Below are positions 7,835 to 16,189 of a stretch of 64,000 bases of DNA, piece by piece (position 1 is the first letter of the stretch; the number at the start of each line of letters is the position of its first letter). This DNA is from Coriobacteriia bacterium (GTDB taxonomy: Bacteria; Actinomycetota; Coriobacteriia; Anaerosomatales; Anaerosomataceae): positions 1 to 64,000 of the forward strand of contig JAUSBY010000012.1 in the NCBI GenBank assembly GCA_030651765.1, read 5' to 3'. Below the pieces are notes generated by a model. It saw only the letters and a program-made list of their open reading frames with translations, was not told where the DNA came from and did not search any database. Position numbers and translations under genes: made by a program.

Positions 7835-9076
7835 CTACAGCATCGTCTCCCACCACTCGGCCAGGCGGTCGGCGTGGTGTCCTCGCACGAGCACGATGTG
7901 GTTGCCGAGCGGCGCGCGCAGCAGTTCGCTCACGTGCCCGCGGGAGAGCGCGATGTCCACCTGCGTCCGGCAGAGGTTCTCGGCGTCGCCGTTGGCGGTT
8001 ATCTCGCCCTCGGCAAGCCAGAGCGCGTCCATCATCGAGCCGCCGATGCGCACGAGCGTCACCGGTCCGAGCGGGATATCGCCCTGAATTCCGACGCCAA
8101 GGCCGGACTCGAAGTGCGAGCGGAGCCGGTAGCGGTCCACGAGCCCGCGAGGCACCGTGCAGTGCGCGAGCTTGAGGGTGTTGGCACCCTCGTCGAGCTC
8201 GGCGGGGTTGGCCATCCAGGGGATCTCACCGGTCACCAGCGACGTCCACAGCAACCCGACGGTGCTCACCAGATCACCTTCGCAGCCGGCGATCACGCCC
8301 GCGTCGGTGAGCGCCGAGAGCGCGAAGCACCCGGTGGTCTGCCGGTCGAGCACGAGGTCGAAGCAGCGCACGGTGAGCGCGTCGAGATCGTGGCGCTCCA
8401 CGAGCGCCTCGAGCGCGACGTGCACGCGCGCGACATCGGCAAGCTCGTTGGCCGACGGCTCGGCCACGGCGGCAGCATCACCGGACAGCGACGCCACCCC
8501 GTCGGCGGCCTTCTCGTCCGACACCGTATCGATGGCGTTCTCGAGCTCCGAGAGCGGCACCTGCACCACCTCGGGACCCCACACCTCCCGGACGGTCATC
8601 GCCTCCGGCATGCTCGCCACGAGCCAGTCGGACGGATCGCCGATCAAGCCGATCCGTGTCGTGTGGAGGCGCCGCCACACGCCCGCGTCGTGAAGCGCCG
8701 AATCGAGTGCGGCAAGACCGGTAGCGTCTTCAGGCGAGCGGAGGAACACGATGCGCCCGCGCACCCCGTCTTGCTGGAGCCGGGCAAGGACCTCGAGCGC
8801 GGCCGGCAGTGAGTTGTTCCCGGGATGCGCGATCAGCACGACCGGCTCGTCGGCGACCGACTCCTGGCGCGCGACGTACAGGTCGAGCACGACGCTCTCG
8901 GTCCCGCCCGTGGCTATCAGGAAGCACAGCTGATCGGGCCGGTCGTAGTGCGCGAGGTCCCACCGCTCGCCGCCTGCCGCTTCGAGCGTGGCCATGTACC
9001 CGGCGACGACCTCCTCGACCTGCCCCGCACCCGCAAAAGGCGGTACGACCGGCGTGAACCCGAAGCGTGGCGACAT
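7835..9076 (-). CDS. L-fucose/L-arabinose isomerase-family-like protein
   Basis: 413 aa, ATG preceded by GAGGAGGAG. The sequence alternates two Rossmann-like parts (ALEVLARLQQDGVRGRIVFLR; RIGLIGDPSDWLVAS) with a C-terminal part containing TTGCFALSALTDAGVIAGCEGDLVSTVGLLW and LAHCTVPRG, a layout seen in FucI/AraA-like proteins. The Cys/Glu-rich ACEGD-type motif (AGCEGD) and LKLAHCT resemble the metal and substrate region of these isomerases. The family includes members with unknown substrate, and no sugar genes lie nearby, so the reaction is unknown. It is transcribed away from the lipoprotein gene at 9183; the roughly 106 bp between them must hold both promoters. Confidence 0.7.
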   Translation of the reverse strand: MSPRFGFTPVVPPFAGAGQVEEVVAGYMATLEAAGGERWDLAHYDRPDQLCFLIATGGTESVVLDLYVARQESVADEPVVLIAHPGNNSLPAALEVLARLQQDGVRGRIVFLRSPEDATGLAALDSALHDAGVWRRLHTTRIGLIGDPSDWLVASMPEAMTVREVWGPEVVQVPLSELENAIDTVSDEKAADGVASLSGDAAAVAEPSANELADVARVHVALEALVERHDLDALTVRCFDLVLDRQTTGCFALSALTDAGVIAGCEGDLVSTVGLLWTSLVTGEIPWMANPAELDEGANTLKLAHCTVPRGLVDRYRLRSHFESGLGVGIQGDIPLGPVTLVRIGGSMMDALWLAEGEITANGDAENLCRTQVDIALSRGHVSELLRAPLGNHIVLVRGHHADRLAEWWETML

Positions 9077-9182
9077 GACTCCTCCTCGGCAGTATCACCA
9101 GCCGCCCGTGAAGCGGCCCGGCTTTTGCGGACTCGATACTGCTAGCGTACCCTTGAACATCGGTCCATACCACGGAGGCCTC

Positions 9183-10271
9183 GTGCGCCGAACGGCTCTG
9201 ATAGTCCTCGCTCTTGCCGTATTGGCAGCCGCCGGCTGCGTCCTTGGCTTTCCCGCAGGCGTCGTCTACCCGTCGATCACGCCGGGCGTCGGCGAACCGC
9301 TCCTCATCACGCACGAGTTCACGTTCGAAGGCGCGCCGGTCTCGATCACCGTCACGGTGGACGGCGGGCTGTACGCAGGGGCGTCAGCTGCCGAGAAGAC
9401 GGTCACCCGCTTCGGCAACGCGCGCGAGAACGACTGGATCGAGGACTACTACCCGGCGTTCGTCAACGAGGAGCACCAGGAGTCCTTCTTCGCCGACGTG
9501 ATCGCGGCCTTCCGGGCCGTGCGCGATGCCCGCGGCCTCGACGCGGACCGTTATGCCGAGCTGCTCACGGTGTTCGCGCAGTCGCTCACGTACCGCACGG
9601 ACCCGGTGGACCTCTCGCCGAAGTTCCCGGTCGAGACGTTCGTCGAGGGTGATGGCGACTGCGATGACAAGACGTTGCTCCTCGGCGCGCTCCTTGCGCG
9701 CGAGGGCTACGACGTGGCGATCCTGCTGTTCGAGCCCGAGGAGCATGTGGCGCTCGGCATCCGATCGTCCACCGACGGGTACGCGGGTACGGGATACGAC
9801 TTCATCGAGACGACCGCACCGGCGTTCATCGGCATGGTGCCCGACTCGTTTGCAGGCGGCATCACGCTCTCGAGCACGCCGCGCGTCTTCCGCATCGACG
9901 GCGGCACCGCGGCGTTTGGCGCCGGCGCGCAGGTCGCGGCGATACTCGACGGCAGGGCGCAGGCGATAGCGGCAGGTCAGGCCCTCGCCTCCGAGGTCGA
10001 GGCGGCCGACTCGGCGCTGGCCGAGCTCGAACGACAGGTTGCCGCGGCACGCGCCGAACTCGACAGCCTCAAGAGCGCCGGCATGATCGCCGAGTACAAC
10101 GCCCGCATCGATGCGTACAACGCGCTGGTCGGCAGCTACAACACGGCCGCATCGGCGCGCAACGCCCTCGCAGAGCGGTACAACGCTCTGAGTGAGGTCG
10201 ACCGGCTTGTGGTCGACGGCCTCGACGACCGCGTCGGTACGTACCAGCGAGTCATGGCGGCACTCGACTAG
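9183..10271 (+). CDS. Putative exported lipoprotein with transglutaminase-like domain and C-terminal coiled coil
   Basis: The GTG at 9183 is preferred (GGAGG 5 nt upstream); the 362-aa product then starts with a signal sequence ending in LAAAGC, a weak lipobox. Residues about 110-215 look like a transglutaminase/protease-like fold: GDCDDKTLLLGALL supplies the Cys in the usual D/G-D-C context and EPEEHVALGI a His. The last about 110 residues form an Ala/Glu/Arg coiled coil with repeated YNA motifs (EYNARIDAYNALVGSYN). Such domains often act in wall-associated proteolysis or cross-linking, but substrate and activity are unknown. It starts the plus-strand run to 12739. Confidence 0.65.
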   Translation: MRRTALIVLALAVLAAAGCVLGFPAGVVYPSITPGVGEPLLITHEFTFEGAPVSITVTVDGGLYAGASAAEKTVTRFGNARENDWIEDYYPAFVNEEHQESFFADVIAAFRAVRDARGLDADRYAELLTVFAQSLTYRTDPVDLSPKFPVETFVEGDGDCDDKTLLLGALLAREGYDVAILLFEPEEHVALGIRSSTDGYAGTGYDFIETTAPAFIGMVPDSFAGGITLSSTPRVFRIDGGTAAFGAGAQVAAILDGRAQAIAAGQALASEVEAADSALAELERQVAAARAELDSLKSAGMIAEYNARIDAYNALVGSYNTAASARNALAERYNALSEVDRLVVDGLDDRVGTYQRVMAALD

Positions 10272-10389
10272 AGCCACCGGCTTCACCGATTCTTCACGTG
10301 GTGTTCGGCACGAATTCACCGGGTTGCTCCATGCTCGGACCGACCTGGTGACACCGTCGCCGTGCCCAACACACCCGAATGGAGTCCCC

Positions 10390-11613
10390 ATGGCCGAGAA
10401 GGCTCCTGCCGCTCCCCGCCGGACCGCGCGCACGGTCCGCTGGATCGTCCTGGCGGCAGTACTCGTGTTCGTCACCGCACTCGGCATCGCCCACCAGCGG
10501 CTCGGTATCGGCAAGCCGGTCGGCGTCGACGCACTCTGCCCGTTCGGGGGTCTCGAGACACTCGGCACGCTCGTCACCGGCGGCTTCCTCGTCCGGCGGA
10601 TCGCGCTTTCGAGCGTGCTGCTTCTCGGCGCGACGGTGGGCACGGCACTCGTGTTCCGCCGCGCCTTCTGCGGCCGCATCTGCCCACTCGGCTTTCTCCA
10701 GGAGCTCGCCGGGACCGTGGGGCGGAAGGTCATCGGCAGGCGCCTTACCGTGCCCCGTGCCCTCGATCGCCCCGCGCGCCTTCTCAAGTACGTCGTGCTG
10801 GCAGCCATCCTGTGGCTCACGTGGTCCGCGGCGGAACTCGTCATCCGCCCGTACGACCCCTGGATGGCGTACAACCACCTCACGTCGGCGGACCTCTTCG
10901 CCGAGTTCGGTATCGGCGTGGCCGTACTCGCGATCGCGCTGGCCGGATCGGTGGTCTACGACCGCTTCTTCTGCAAGTACGCGTGCCCGATGGGGGCATT
11001 CCTCGGCCTCATCTCGAGGTTCAGCCTGTTCAAGGTTCGACGCGACGCCGAGACATGCATCGACTGCACGCTGTGCGACCGGGCGTGCCCGGTGGGCGTG
11101 GCCGTCTCGACGGCCCAGACCGTCACCGATCCCGAATGCATCGACTGCGGCGAGTGCGTCACGGCGTGCCCTGTCGAGGGCGCACTCGCGACCGGCGCGC
11201 GGACGGCCGGCGGCACGCGCCGCCTCGGTCCGGTGGCCGTCGCGCTCGGCAGCGTGGCGCTGTTCGCCGCACTCGTGGTGACAGCCACGGCATCCGGCAG
11301 CTTCGCGTGGACGATGCCGACCCTCGCCGAGGAGATCGGCAGCACGACCGACGGAGCGTCGTTCGACACGGCGCTCATCAAGGGCAGCACGACGATGGCC
11401 GAGGTCTCCGACGCCGCGGGCATCCCGCCCGAGGTCTTCACCCGGGTCTACGGCGTACCCGTAGGCGAGCAGACCGGGCAGCTCAAGGTGCTCAAGGACA
11501 CCTACGGCTGCTCGCCGGGAGAGGTCCGCGCGTTCGTAGAGGCGTACCGGACCGACCCGGCTGTCGCGGACTCGTGGGTCGCCGGCACCGCGCACACCGA
11601 GGAGGAGCATTAG
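10390..11613 (+). CDS. NapH/CcoG-like membrane 4Fe-4S protein with C-terminal helical domain
   Basis: 407 aa from the ATG at 10390 (GGAG upstream). Several membrane segments alternate with cysteine motifs: FCGRICPLGFLQEL and FCKYACPMGAFLGL in the NapH-type loops, then two ferredoxin motifs CIDCTLCDRACPVG and CIDCGECVTACP. Known relatives move electrons between quinones or ferredoxin and periplasmic or membrane reductases. After a last membrane helix the C-terminal about 80 residues (GSTTMAEVSDAAGIPPEVF..., LKDTYGCSPGEVRAFV) form a small helical domain often attached to such proteins in anaerobes; its role is unclear. No reductase partner is encoded next to it. Confidence 0.82.
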   Translation: MAEKAPAAPRRTARTVRWIVLAAVLVFVTALGIAHQRLGIGKPVGVDALCPFGGLETLGTLVTGGFLVRRIALSSVLLLGATVGTALVFRRAFCGRICPLGFLQELAGTVGRKVIGRRLTVPRALDRPARLLKYVVLAAILWLTWSAAELVIRPYDPWMAYNHLTSADLFAEFGIGVAVLAIALAGSVVYDRFFCKYACPMGAFLGLISRFSLFKVRRDAETCIDCTLCDRACPVGVAVSTAQTVTDPECIDCGECVTACPVEGALATGARTAGGTRRLGPVAVALGSVALFAALVVTATASGSFAWTMPTLAEEIGSTTDGASFDTALIKGSTTMAEVSDAAGIPPEVFTRVYGVPVGEQTGQLKVLKDTYGCSPGEVRAFVEAYRTDPAVADSWVAGTAHTEEEH

Positions 11614-11661
11614 TCCCCTCGGGGTATCATCGGTACGTCAGCCGATGAACGGAGGCCCGGC

Positions 11662-12174
11662 GTGCCGCGTGTTCTCATGGTCATCGCACCCGAGATGTTT
11701 CGCGACGAGGAGTACGCCCACCCCAAGGCGGTGCTCGAGGGGCTGGGCGCGACCGTCGTGACCGCCAGCACGCGGCCCGGTGAGTGCCACGGCAAGCTCG
11801 GCATGATCGCCGAGGCGACCAGTGCGGTAGCCGACGCCGAGGCAGGCGACTACGCGGCCGTCGTGTTCGTCGGTGGAGGCGGCGCCGAGGTGTTCTTCGA
11901 CGACCCCGCCTCGCACGCACTCGCACGTACCGCTCACGACCTCGGCCGCGTGGTGGCCGCGATCTGTATCGCGCCGTCGATCCTCGCCCGGGCGGGCCTG
12001 CTCGAAGAGATCAGAGTCACCGCGTTCCCGAGTCAGCACGACGATCTCGTCGCGCACGGCGCGCTGTGGACCGGTGCGCCGGTCGAGGTATCCGGTCCAT
12101 TCATCACCGCCAACGGGCCCGACGCCGCCCGAGACTTCGGCCTGGCGATCGCCGACGCGCTCGGCCTGCCGTAG
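11662..12174 (+). CDS. DJ-1/PfpI-family protein
   Basis: 170 aa from a GTG preceded by GGAGG. The fold signature of the class I glutamine amidotransferase-like superfamily is clear: EMFRDEEYAHPKAVLEGLGATVVTAS, VVFVGGGGAEVFF and a nucleophile-elbow-like VVAAICIAPSILARAGLL. The residue after the Cys is Ile, not the His found in most PfpI proteases, so classic protease activity is doubtful. The early Glu (E17 region) of DJ-1-type sites is present. It lies 48 bp after the NapH-like gene and 28 bp before the rubrerythrin-like gene, suggesting a redox or stress context. Confidence 0.85.
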   Translation: MPRVLMVIAPEMFRDEEYAHPKAVLEGLGATVVTASTRPGECHGKLGMIAEATSAVADAEAGDYAAVVFVGGGGAEVFFDDPASHALARTAHDLGRVVAAICIAPSILARAGLLEEIRVTAFPSQHDDLVAHGALWTGAPVEVSGPFITANGPDAARDFGLAIADALGLP

Positions 12175-12202
12175 AGTCCTGACACTCGAGGAAGGACGCA
12201 CC

Positions 12203-12739
12203 ATGCAACTCCGAATCTACCGATGCCGCATCTGCGGAGAGGTGTACCTCGGCTACGAACCACCCGGGAACTGCCCGTTTTGCGGTGCGCACGTGAAGTT
12301 CCTGGAACCCCCCGAGAAGTACCCCGCCGACATCAACGACGTGCAGCTCACCGAGACCGAGCGCGTCGACCTCGAGAGCTCCATCGAACTGGAGACGGCC
12401 AACTGCCGCTTCTACCTCGGCATGGCCGGGCGCAAGGACAACCACGTCCTGAGCGCCACGTACAAGCGCCTCGCCAAGGTCGAGGCCGAGCACTGCGAGC
12501 TGTTCTGCAAGCTCGCGCGCATCGACCAACCGGCCGACCTCATGACCCCGGGTGAGACGACCGGGTCGTGGGCGAGCGACATAGACGAGTCGCTCATGCG
12601 CGAGAACCGAGCGGCAGGCCTGTACGCGACCTTCGCCGGGCGCGCCACCAACGATCGGCTGAGGGAGGTCTGGGAGGCGATCTCGACCGTCGAGATCGAT
12701 CACATCACACTCGACGAACTCGCCAAGACGTACCTGTAG
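12203..12739 (+). CDS. Rubrerythrin-like protein (rubredoxin-like plus ferritin-like domain)
   Basis: 178 aa; the ATG at 12203 follows GGAAGGA. The N-terminus has two CxxC knuckles (YRCRICG at about 8-13, NCPFCG at about 27-32), a rubredoxin-like iron site placed first, unlike classic rubrerythrin where it is C-terminal. The remainder is a four-helix ferritin-like domain with carboxylates and ExxH motifs (ELETANCRFY, EAEHCELF, ENRAAGLY, VEIDHITLDE) for a di-iron site. Such reversed rubrerythrins are common in anaerobes and reduce hydrogen peroxide. It ends the plus-strand run and converges on the ABC permease gene. Confidence 0.85.
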   Translation: MQLRIYRCRICGEVYLGYEPPGNCPFCGAHVKFLEPPEKYPADINDVQLTETERVDLESSIELETANCRFYLGMAGRKDNHVLSATYKRLAKVEAEHCELFCKLARIDQPADLMTPGETTGSWASDIDESLMRENRAAGLYATFAGRATNDRLREVWEAISTVEIDHITLDELAKTYL

Positions 12740-12748
12740 CGCACCGCG

Positions 12749-12778
12749 AGGCGGCAGGAGCTACAGCTCCCGCCGCCT
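12749..12778. terminator. Shared hairpin between convergent genes
   Basis: Inverted arms at 12749-12762 and 12765-12778 pair as AGGCGGC/GCCGCCT plus GGAGCT/AGCTCC with one mismatch. The hairpin starts 9 bp after the rubrerythrin-like stop and contains the last codons and the TAG (12761-12763) of the opposite-strand permease gene, so it can serve both directions. No T-run is evident. Confidence 0.55.
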
Positions 12779-13528
12779 GAAGACCAGTACCGCGGTGGCC
12801 ACGAGCAGCGCGGTCAGGGCGAGCGTGCTGCCCACCGGCCAGCCAAGCGCCACGCTCTCCCCTATCACCAGCGCGGTCGGCGCCCCGAGCAGGCCGGCCG
12901 GAGAGTACTCCACCGCGGGAGCCCACAGGGTCGCGATGCCGATGGCGATGAAACCGAGGAAGCCGAGTCCGGCCGCGCCTGCCTGCGAGTCCATCGCCGA
13001 GGAGAAGAGCTCCATGAGCGCGAGGAACATCAGCCCGAGCGCGAGCCACGCACCGGTGGCCTGAACAAGCGGCGCCACCGGAGCCTCGGCGAAGATCGCG
13101 TACGTGAGCCCCCACGTGAGCAGAGCCCCAACCACGACGCTTGCGATCAACAGCAGCGCCTGCGAGACGTACTTAGCGAGCACGAACGCGGTCCGCGACA
13201 GCGGCTTGGTGAGCACGAGCGCGGTCGTCCCCGCGCGCTTCTCGGCCGATACTATGCCGCCGAACATGATGATCACGGCGAAGAGCACGAGCTGCTGCAG
13301 GTTCTTGGTCCACTGCAGGTAGGCGTCAACGTAGGTGGGGTCCGGCAGCTGGATGACCATGCCGGTCTGCTCGGAGTTGACGAACGTGCCGAGAAGCTCC
13401 GGCGTGAACTTGGCGAGCGGCGGGCCGGAGATCGCGAAGAAGAGCACGATGCCCGGGAGTACCCAGATCCGCCACGTGCGGAGGATCTCGCGGAGTTCCT
13501 TGGCGAGGAACGCGTGGAAGCCGCGCAT
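12761..13528 (-). CDS. ABC transporter permease (ABC-2 type)
   Basis: 255 aa from the ATG at 13528, which overlaps the TGA of the ATPase gene (ATGA). About six membrane helices are visible; the first cytoplasmic part FLAKELREILRTWRIWVLP and EKRAGTTALVLTKPLSRTAFVLAKY are typical of ABC-2/NosY-like permeases. It forms an exporter or membrane-remodelling complex with the upstream ATPase. Last gene of the PadR-headed operon 16031-12761. Substrate unknown. Confidence 0.85.
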   Translation of the reverse strand: MRGFHAFLAKELREILRTWRIWVLPGIVLFFAISGPPLAKFTPELLGTFVNSEQTGMVIQLPDPTYVDAYLQWTKNLQQLVLFAVIIMFGGIVSAEKRAGTTALVLTKPLSRTAFVLAKYVSQALLLIASVVVGALLTWGLTYAIFAEAPVAPLVQATGAWLALGLMFLALMELFSSAMDSQAGAAGLGFLGFIAIGIATLWAPAVEYSPAGLLGAPTALVIGESVALGWPVGSTLALTALLVATAVLVFRRREL

Positions 13529-14454
13529 CACCGACCACCTCCCACGAGCTCGACAAAGACGTCTTCGAGTGAGACCTCGCCGGTCTCGAAGCGCGTGAGG
13601 CCCGCCCCGGCATCGGCCACGAGCGCCGGGACCGCGCGCCGCGCGAGATCGAGATCCGTCACGGTGATCTCGAGAAAGCCGTTCTCCTTGCGTGCGACGT
13701 CGCTCGCCCACAGCTCGCCAGCCAGACGTGCGGCAAACGCATCCGCATCCCCGGTCACGCCCACCACGATGCGGCTCGTCGCGTAGCGCGCCTTGAGCTC
13801 GGCGATCGGCGCCTGCGTGACCACGCGGCCTTCGTGCAGGATCGCGACCTGGTCGCAGACCCGCTCCACGTCCGAAAGGATGTGCGTGGAGAAGAAGACG
13901 GTCGTCCGTCCGCCGAGCGAGGCGATCATGTCGAGCACCTCTTTGCGCCCGATCGGATCGAGCGCCGAGGTGGGCTCATCGAGCATCAGGATCTTCGGCG
14001 CGTTGACGAGCGCCTGGGCCACACCGAGCCGCTGCTTCATACCGCGTGAGTAGCCGCCCACTCTCGTCCGCACGCCCGCAAGACCCGCAAGGTCCAGCAG
14101 CGCCTTCACGCGCTCGTCGAGCACACGCCCGCCAAGTCCGAAGAGACTGCCCGCGAAGCGCAGGAACTCGGGTGCTGTCATCCACTCGTAGTAGCCGGGC
14201 ACGTCGGGCAGGAAGCCGATATCGGAGCGGACATCGTTGGTGGCCGTCACGACGTCGCGGCCAAACACGCGCGCCGTCCCGTCGGTGGCGTGCGCCAGCC
14301 CGGTGAGGATGCGAAGCGTCGTGGTCTTGCCCGCTCCGTTGGGGCCGAGGAAGCCGAACACCGACCCGACCGGAACCTCGAGATCGACGCCGTCGAGTGC
14401 GCGCTTCTCGCCGTAGACCTTCGTGAGTCCGGTGATCTCGATGGCCGCCGTCAC
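13528..14454 (-). CDS. ABC transporter ATP-binding protein (ABC-2 type partner)
   Basis: 308 aa, GTG start overlapping the end of the preceding gene by 4 bp. Walker A GPNGAGKTTT (about residue 38-47), signature YSRGMKQRLG, Walker B ILMLDEPTSALD and the H-loop STHILSDVE are intact. The C-terminal about 80 residues form the extension usual in CcmA/drug-exporter-type ATPases. With the permease it forms a heterotetrameric exporter; control by the PadR gene at the head of the operon is likely. Confidence 0.92.
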   Translation of the reverse strand: MTAAIEITGLTKVYGEKRALDGVDLEVPVGSVFGFLGPNGAGKTTTLRILTGLAHATDGTARVFGRDVVTATNDVRSDIGFLPDVPGYYEWMTAPEFLRFAGSLFGLGGRVLDERVKALLDLAGLAGVRTRVGGYSRGMKQRLGVAQALVNAPKILMLDEPTSALDPIGRKEVLDMIASLGGRTTVFFSTHILSDVERVCDQVAILHEGRVVTQAPIAELKARYATSRIVVGVTGDADAFAARLAGELWASDVARKENGFLEITVTDLDLARRAVPALVADAGAGLTRFETGEVSLEDVFVELVGGGR

Positions 14455-14795
14455 GAACCCTCACCGTCCCGCGTCCCGTAGAGCACATCGGCGGCACGTG
14501 TGGCGCGATCCGCGGTCTCCGTCCCACCGTCGCGTGCGCCCGATCCCGCAAGCGGGTCGTCCGCGGGTGCCGCGGTGCGTCCGACGGCGAGGAAGATGAT
14601 CGCACCGATCAGGTTCACGAACACGATGATGATCACCCACGGCCACTTCTTGCCGAACACGAGCCGCTCGTCGGGCGTGCGGAACAGTCGCACCAGCGCG
14701 TAGATCTCGACGCCCAGCTGGACCACGATGTACACCGCGAGCACGGTCTGCAGCCAGCCGGGTATCGATGACAACTCGTCGAACCCATTCATCAT
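14451..14795 (-). CDS. Small membrane protein with PLD nuclease N-terminal (PLDc_N) domain
   Basis: 114 aa. Two membrane segments (TVLAVYIVVQLGVEIYALVRLF and WPWVIIIVFVNLIGAIIFLAVGR) match the two-helix PLDc_N module found at the start of cardiolipin synthases, but no catalytic HKD region follows, only a polar tail. The ATG at 14795 overlaps the previous stop (ATGA); GAAGGGAGA lies upstream. It sits between the sensor-like DUF gene and the ATPase, so it probably belongs to the same exporter module. Function unknown. Confidence 0.75.
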   Translation of the reverse strand: MMNGFDELSSIPGWLQTVLAVYIVVQLGVEIYALVRLFRTPDERLVFGKKWPWVIIIVFVNLIGAIIFLAVGRTAAPADDPLAGSGARDGGTETADRATRAADVLYGTRDGEGS

Positions 14796-15688
14796 GCGTC
14801 TCCCTTCTCCTGTCTCAGACTGTCGCGCCACTCGGCACGCATCCCGAGACGCATCGGTACATACAGCAGCAGGAACGCGGCACACAGCGCTCCCGCGATG
14901 ATCCCCAACGCCCACAGACCCGATCTGCCGCCATCGGCATCCGCGATCGTCATGCCGATGATCCCGGCGCCGAGCACGGTCAGCAGACCGAGCGCCGAGG
15001 CGGACAGCACACGCGTGCGTGCCGGCGTGCCACGGCGGAGGATGCGTGCGTAGGTCACCACGACCGGCAGCACCGTGATGGCCACGAGAGCCCCGAGCGC
15101 GAGCCACTTAGGGGCCCAGTCATCGGGTGCGCCCGAGGGGCTCCAGTGCACTGGGACCTCGGCAGGCAGCGACGCCCAGCTCGCGGCCACGGCGACGAGC
15201 GCGCCGAGTGCGAGAAGCGCGGGGACCGCGAGTGCGGTACGCACGGCACCGTCCGGCACGCGCTCGTAGGACTCGTCGCCCGCGTCGTCCGGGCGGATCA
15301 GGCCGAGCTTGACCGCCACCGCGCCGAAGTTGAACGTCCACCCGACGCCGAACAACCGCGGCATGAAGATGCGCGGGTCGGCCGGGTTCCACATGCGCTC
15401 GGCCAGTCGCGTGGCGTTCGCACCCCGGAAGTCGTACGGCATGCCGAAGATGCGGCCCTGCGGCTGCGGGCCCTCCTGGTCGCCGGTGAGCGCGAGGCGG
15501 ATAGCCTTGGCGTAGTTGTTCGGATAACCGAGGTCCTCGATGGCGGCAGCCTCGCCGCGCCGCTCGGCATCGGCGCGGAGCAGCGATTCGAGTTCGGCGA
15601 GCGCGTCCTCGCGGACGCGCGTCGGGACATCGGCAAGCGCATCGCGGACGACAGCCACGTACGCATCGATCGTGCGGACCTCATCCAC
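14792..15688 (-). CDS. HAAS-domain membrane protein with DUF5808 and DUF1648-like parts
   Basis: 298 aa. Residues 1-65 form a HAAS-type helical domain (EDALAELESLLRADAERRGEAAAIEDLGYP), commonly encoded next to PadR regulators. A middle part (GMPYDFRG...RLAERMWNPADPRIFMPRLFGVGWTFNFG) matches the DUF5808 pattern. The C-terminal half has four or more membrane helices and PAEVPVHWSPSGAPDDW, the DUF1648 motif. It overlaps padR by 8 bp. Genes of this type are thought to work with PadR and ABC exporters in envelope stress responses; the mechanism is unknown. Confidence 0.78.
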   Translation of the reverse strand: MDEVRTIDAYVAVVRDALADVPTRVREDALAELESLLRADAERRGEAAAIEDLGYPNNYAKAIRLALTGDQEGPQPQGRIFGMPYDFRGANATRLAERMWNPADPRIFMPRLFGVGWTFNFGAVAVKLGLIRPDDAGDESYERVPDGAVRTALAVPALLALGALVAVAASWASLPAEVPVHWSPSGAPDDWAPKWLALGALVAITVLPVVVTYARILRRGTPARTRVLSASALGLLTVLGAGIIGMTIADADGGRSGLWALGIIAGALCAAFLLLYVPMRLGMRAEWRDSLRQEKGDA

Positions 15689-16031
15689 GAACGCTCACCT
15701 CCTTCAGCAGTGTATCGATGGCAGCGGACAGATCGCGCCACGACGCCGTCATCTCGGCAAGCTCGCGGGTGCCGGCCTTGGACAGCCGGTAGTACTTGCG
15801 TGGCGGGCCGACGGGCGACTCCTTCCACGTCGTGTCCACGACGCCCGCCTTCTTGAGGCGGCTGAGCAGCGGATACACGGTGCCCGAGGTGGCCTCGAGG
15901 CCCGCGCGGTCCGCGAGCCGGTCGACGATCTCCACGCCATAGAGTTCCCCGTCGGCCAGCAGCGCGAGGATCACGAGTTCGAGCGCCCCCTTGCGGAACT
16001 GCGAGACGCGACTGTCGCGCTCGGTGACCAT
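15681..16031 (-). CDS. PadR-family transcriptional regulator
   Basis: 116 aa from the ATG at 16031, which has GCGGGGA upstream; a start at 16064 is possible but would leave almost no leader after the predicted promoter. The winged-helix shows the PadR pattern LELVILALLADGELYGVEIVDRL and SGTVYPLLSRLKKAGVV...GPPRKYYRLS. It heads a five-gene operon (padR, HAAS/DUF5808, PLDc_N, ABC ATPase, permease) with overlapping junctions. The inverted repeat at 16070-16109 is its probable autoregulatory operator. Confidence 0.92.
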   Translation of the reverse strand: MVTERDSRVSQFRKGALELVILALLADGELYGVEIVDRLADRAGLEATSGTVYPLLSRLKKAGVVDTTWKESPVGPPRKYYRLSKAGTRELAEMTASWRDLSAAIDTLLKEVSVRG

Positions 16032-16069
16032 CGTTGTATCCCCGCCCTTCCGCCGTACTTGCATGACCT

Positions 16070-16109
16070 ACTACCTTGTACCACATGCTAGTTGGCGGTG
16101 CAAGGTAGT
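16070..16109. promoter_or_regulatory. Inverted repeat and promoter region upstream of padR operon
   Basis: ACTACCTTG (16070-16078) and its exact inverse CAAGGTAGT (16101-16109) flank a 22-bp spacer. On the minus strand TTGCAC and TACAAG, 17 bp apart, overlap the two arms and could be -35 and -10. A dyad overlapping the promoter is the usual arrangement for PadR autorepression. Confidence 0.55.
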
Positions 16110-16189
16110 GTTGCTACGAATCGATCGATCAGTGGGGCGATGCCGTCCGGCGCTTACTTCCCGAGATACCGCTTGCGCAGGTCGTCAGC

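Noticed and set aside
9384-10883. Open frame of 499 codons on the minus strand across the lipoprotein and NapH-like genes
   Set aside because: Runs antisense through two convincing genes and lacks any domain or ribosome site.
16110-16189. AATCGATCGATCAG stretch as a possible attachment or regulator site
   Set aside because: It is short, single-copy and has no matching partner in the window; CGATCG runs are expected at this G+C.
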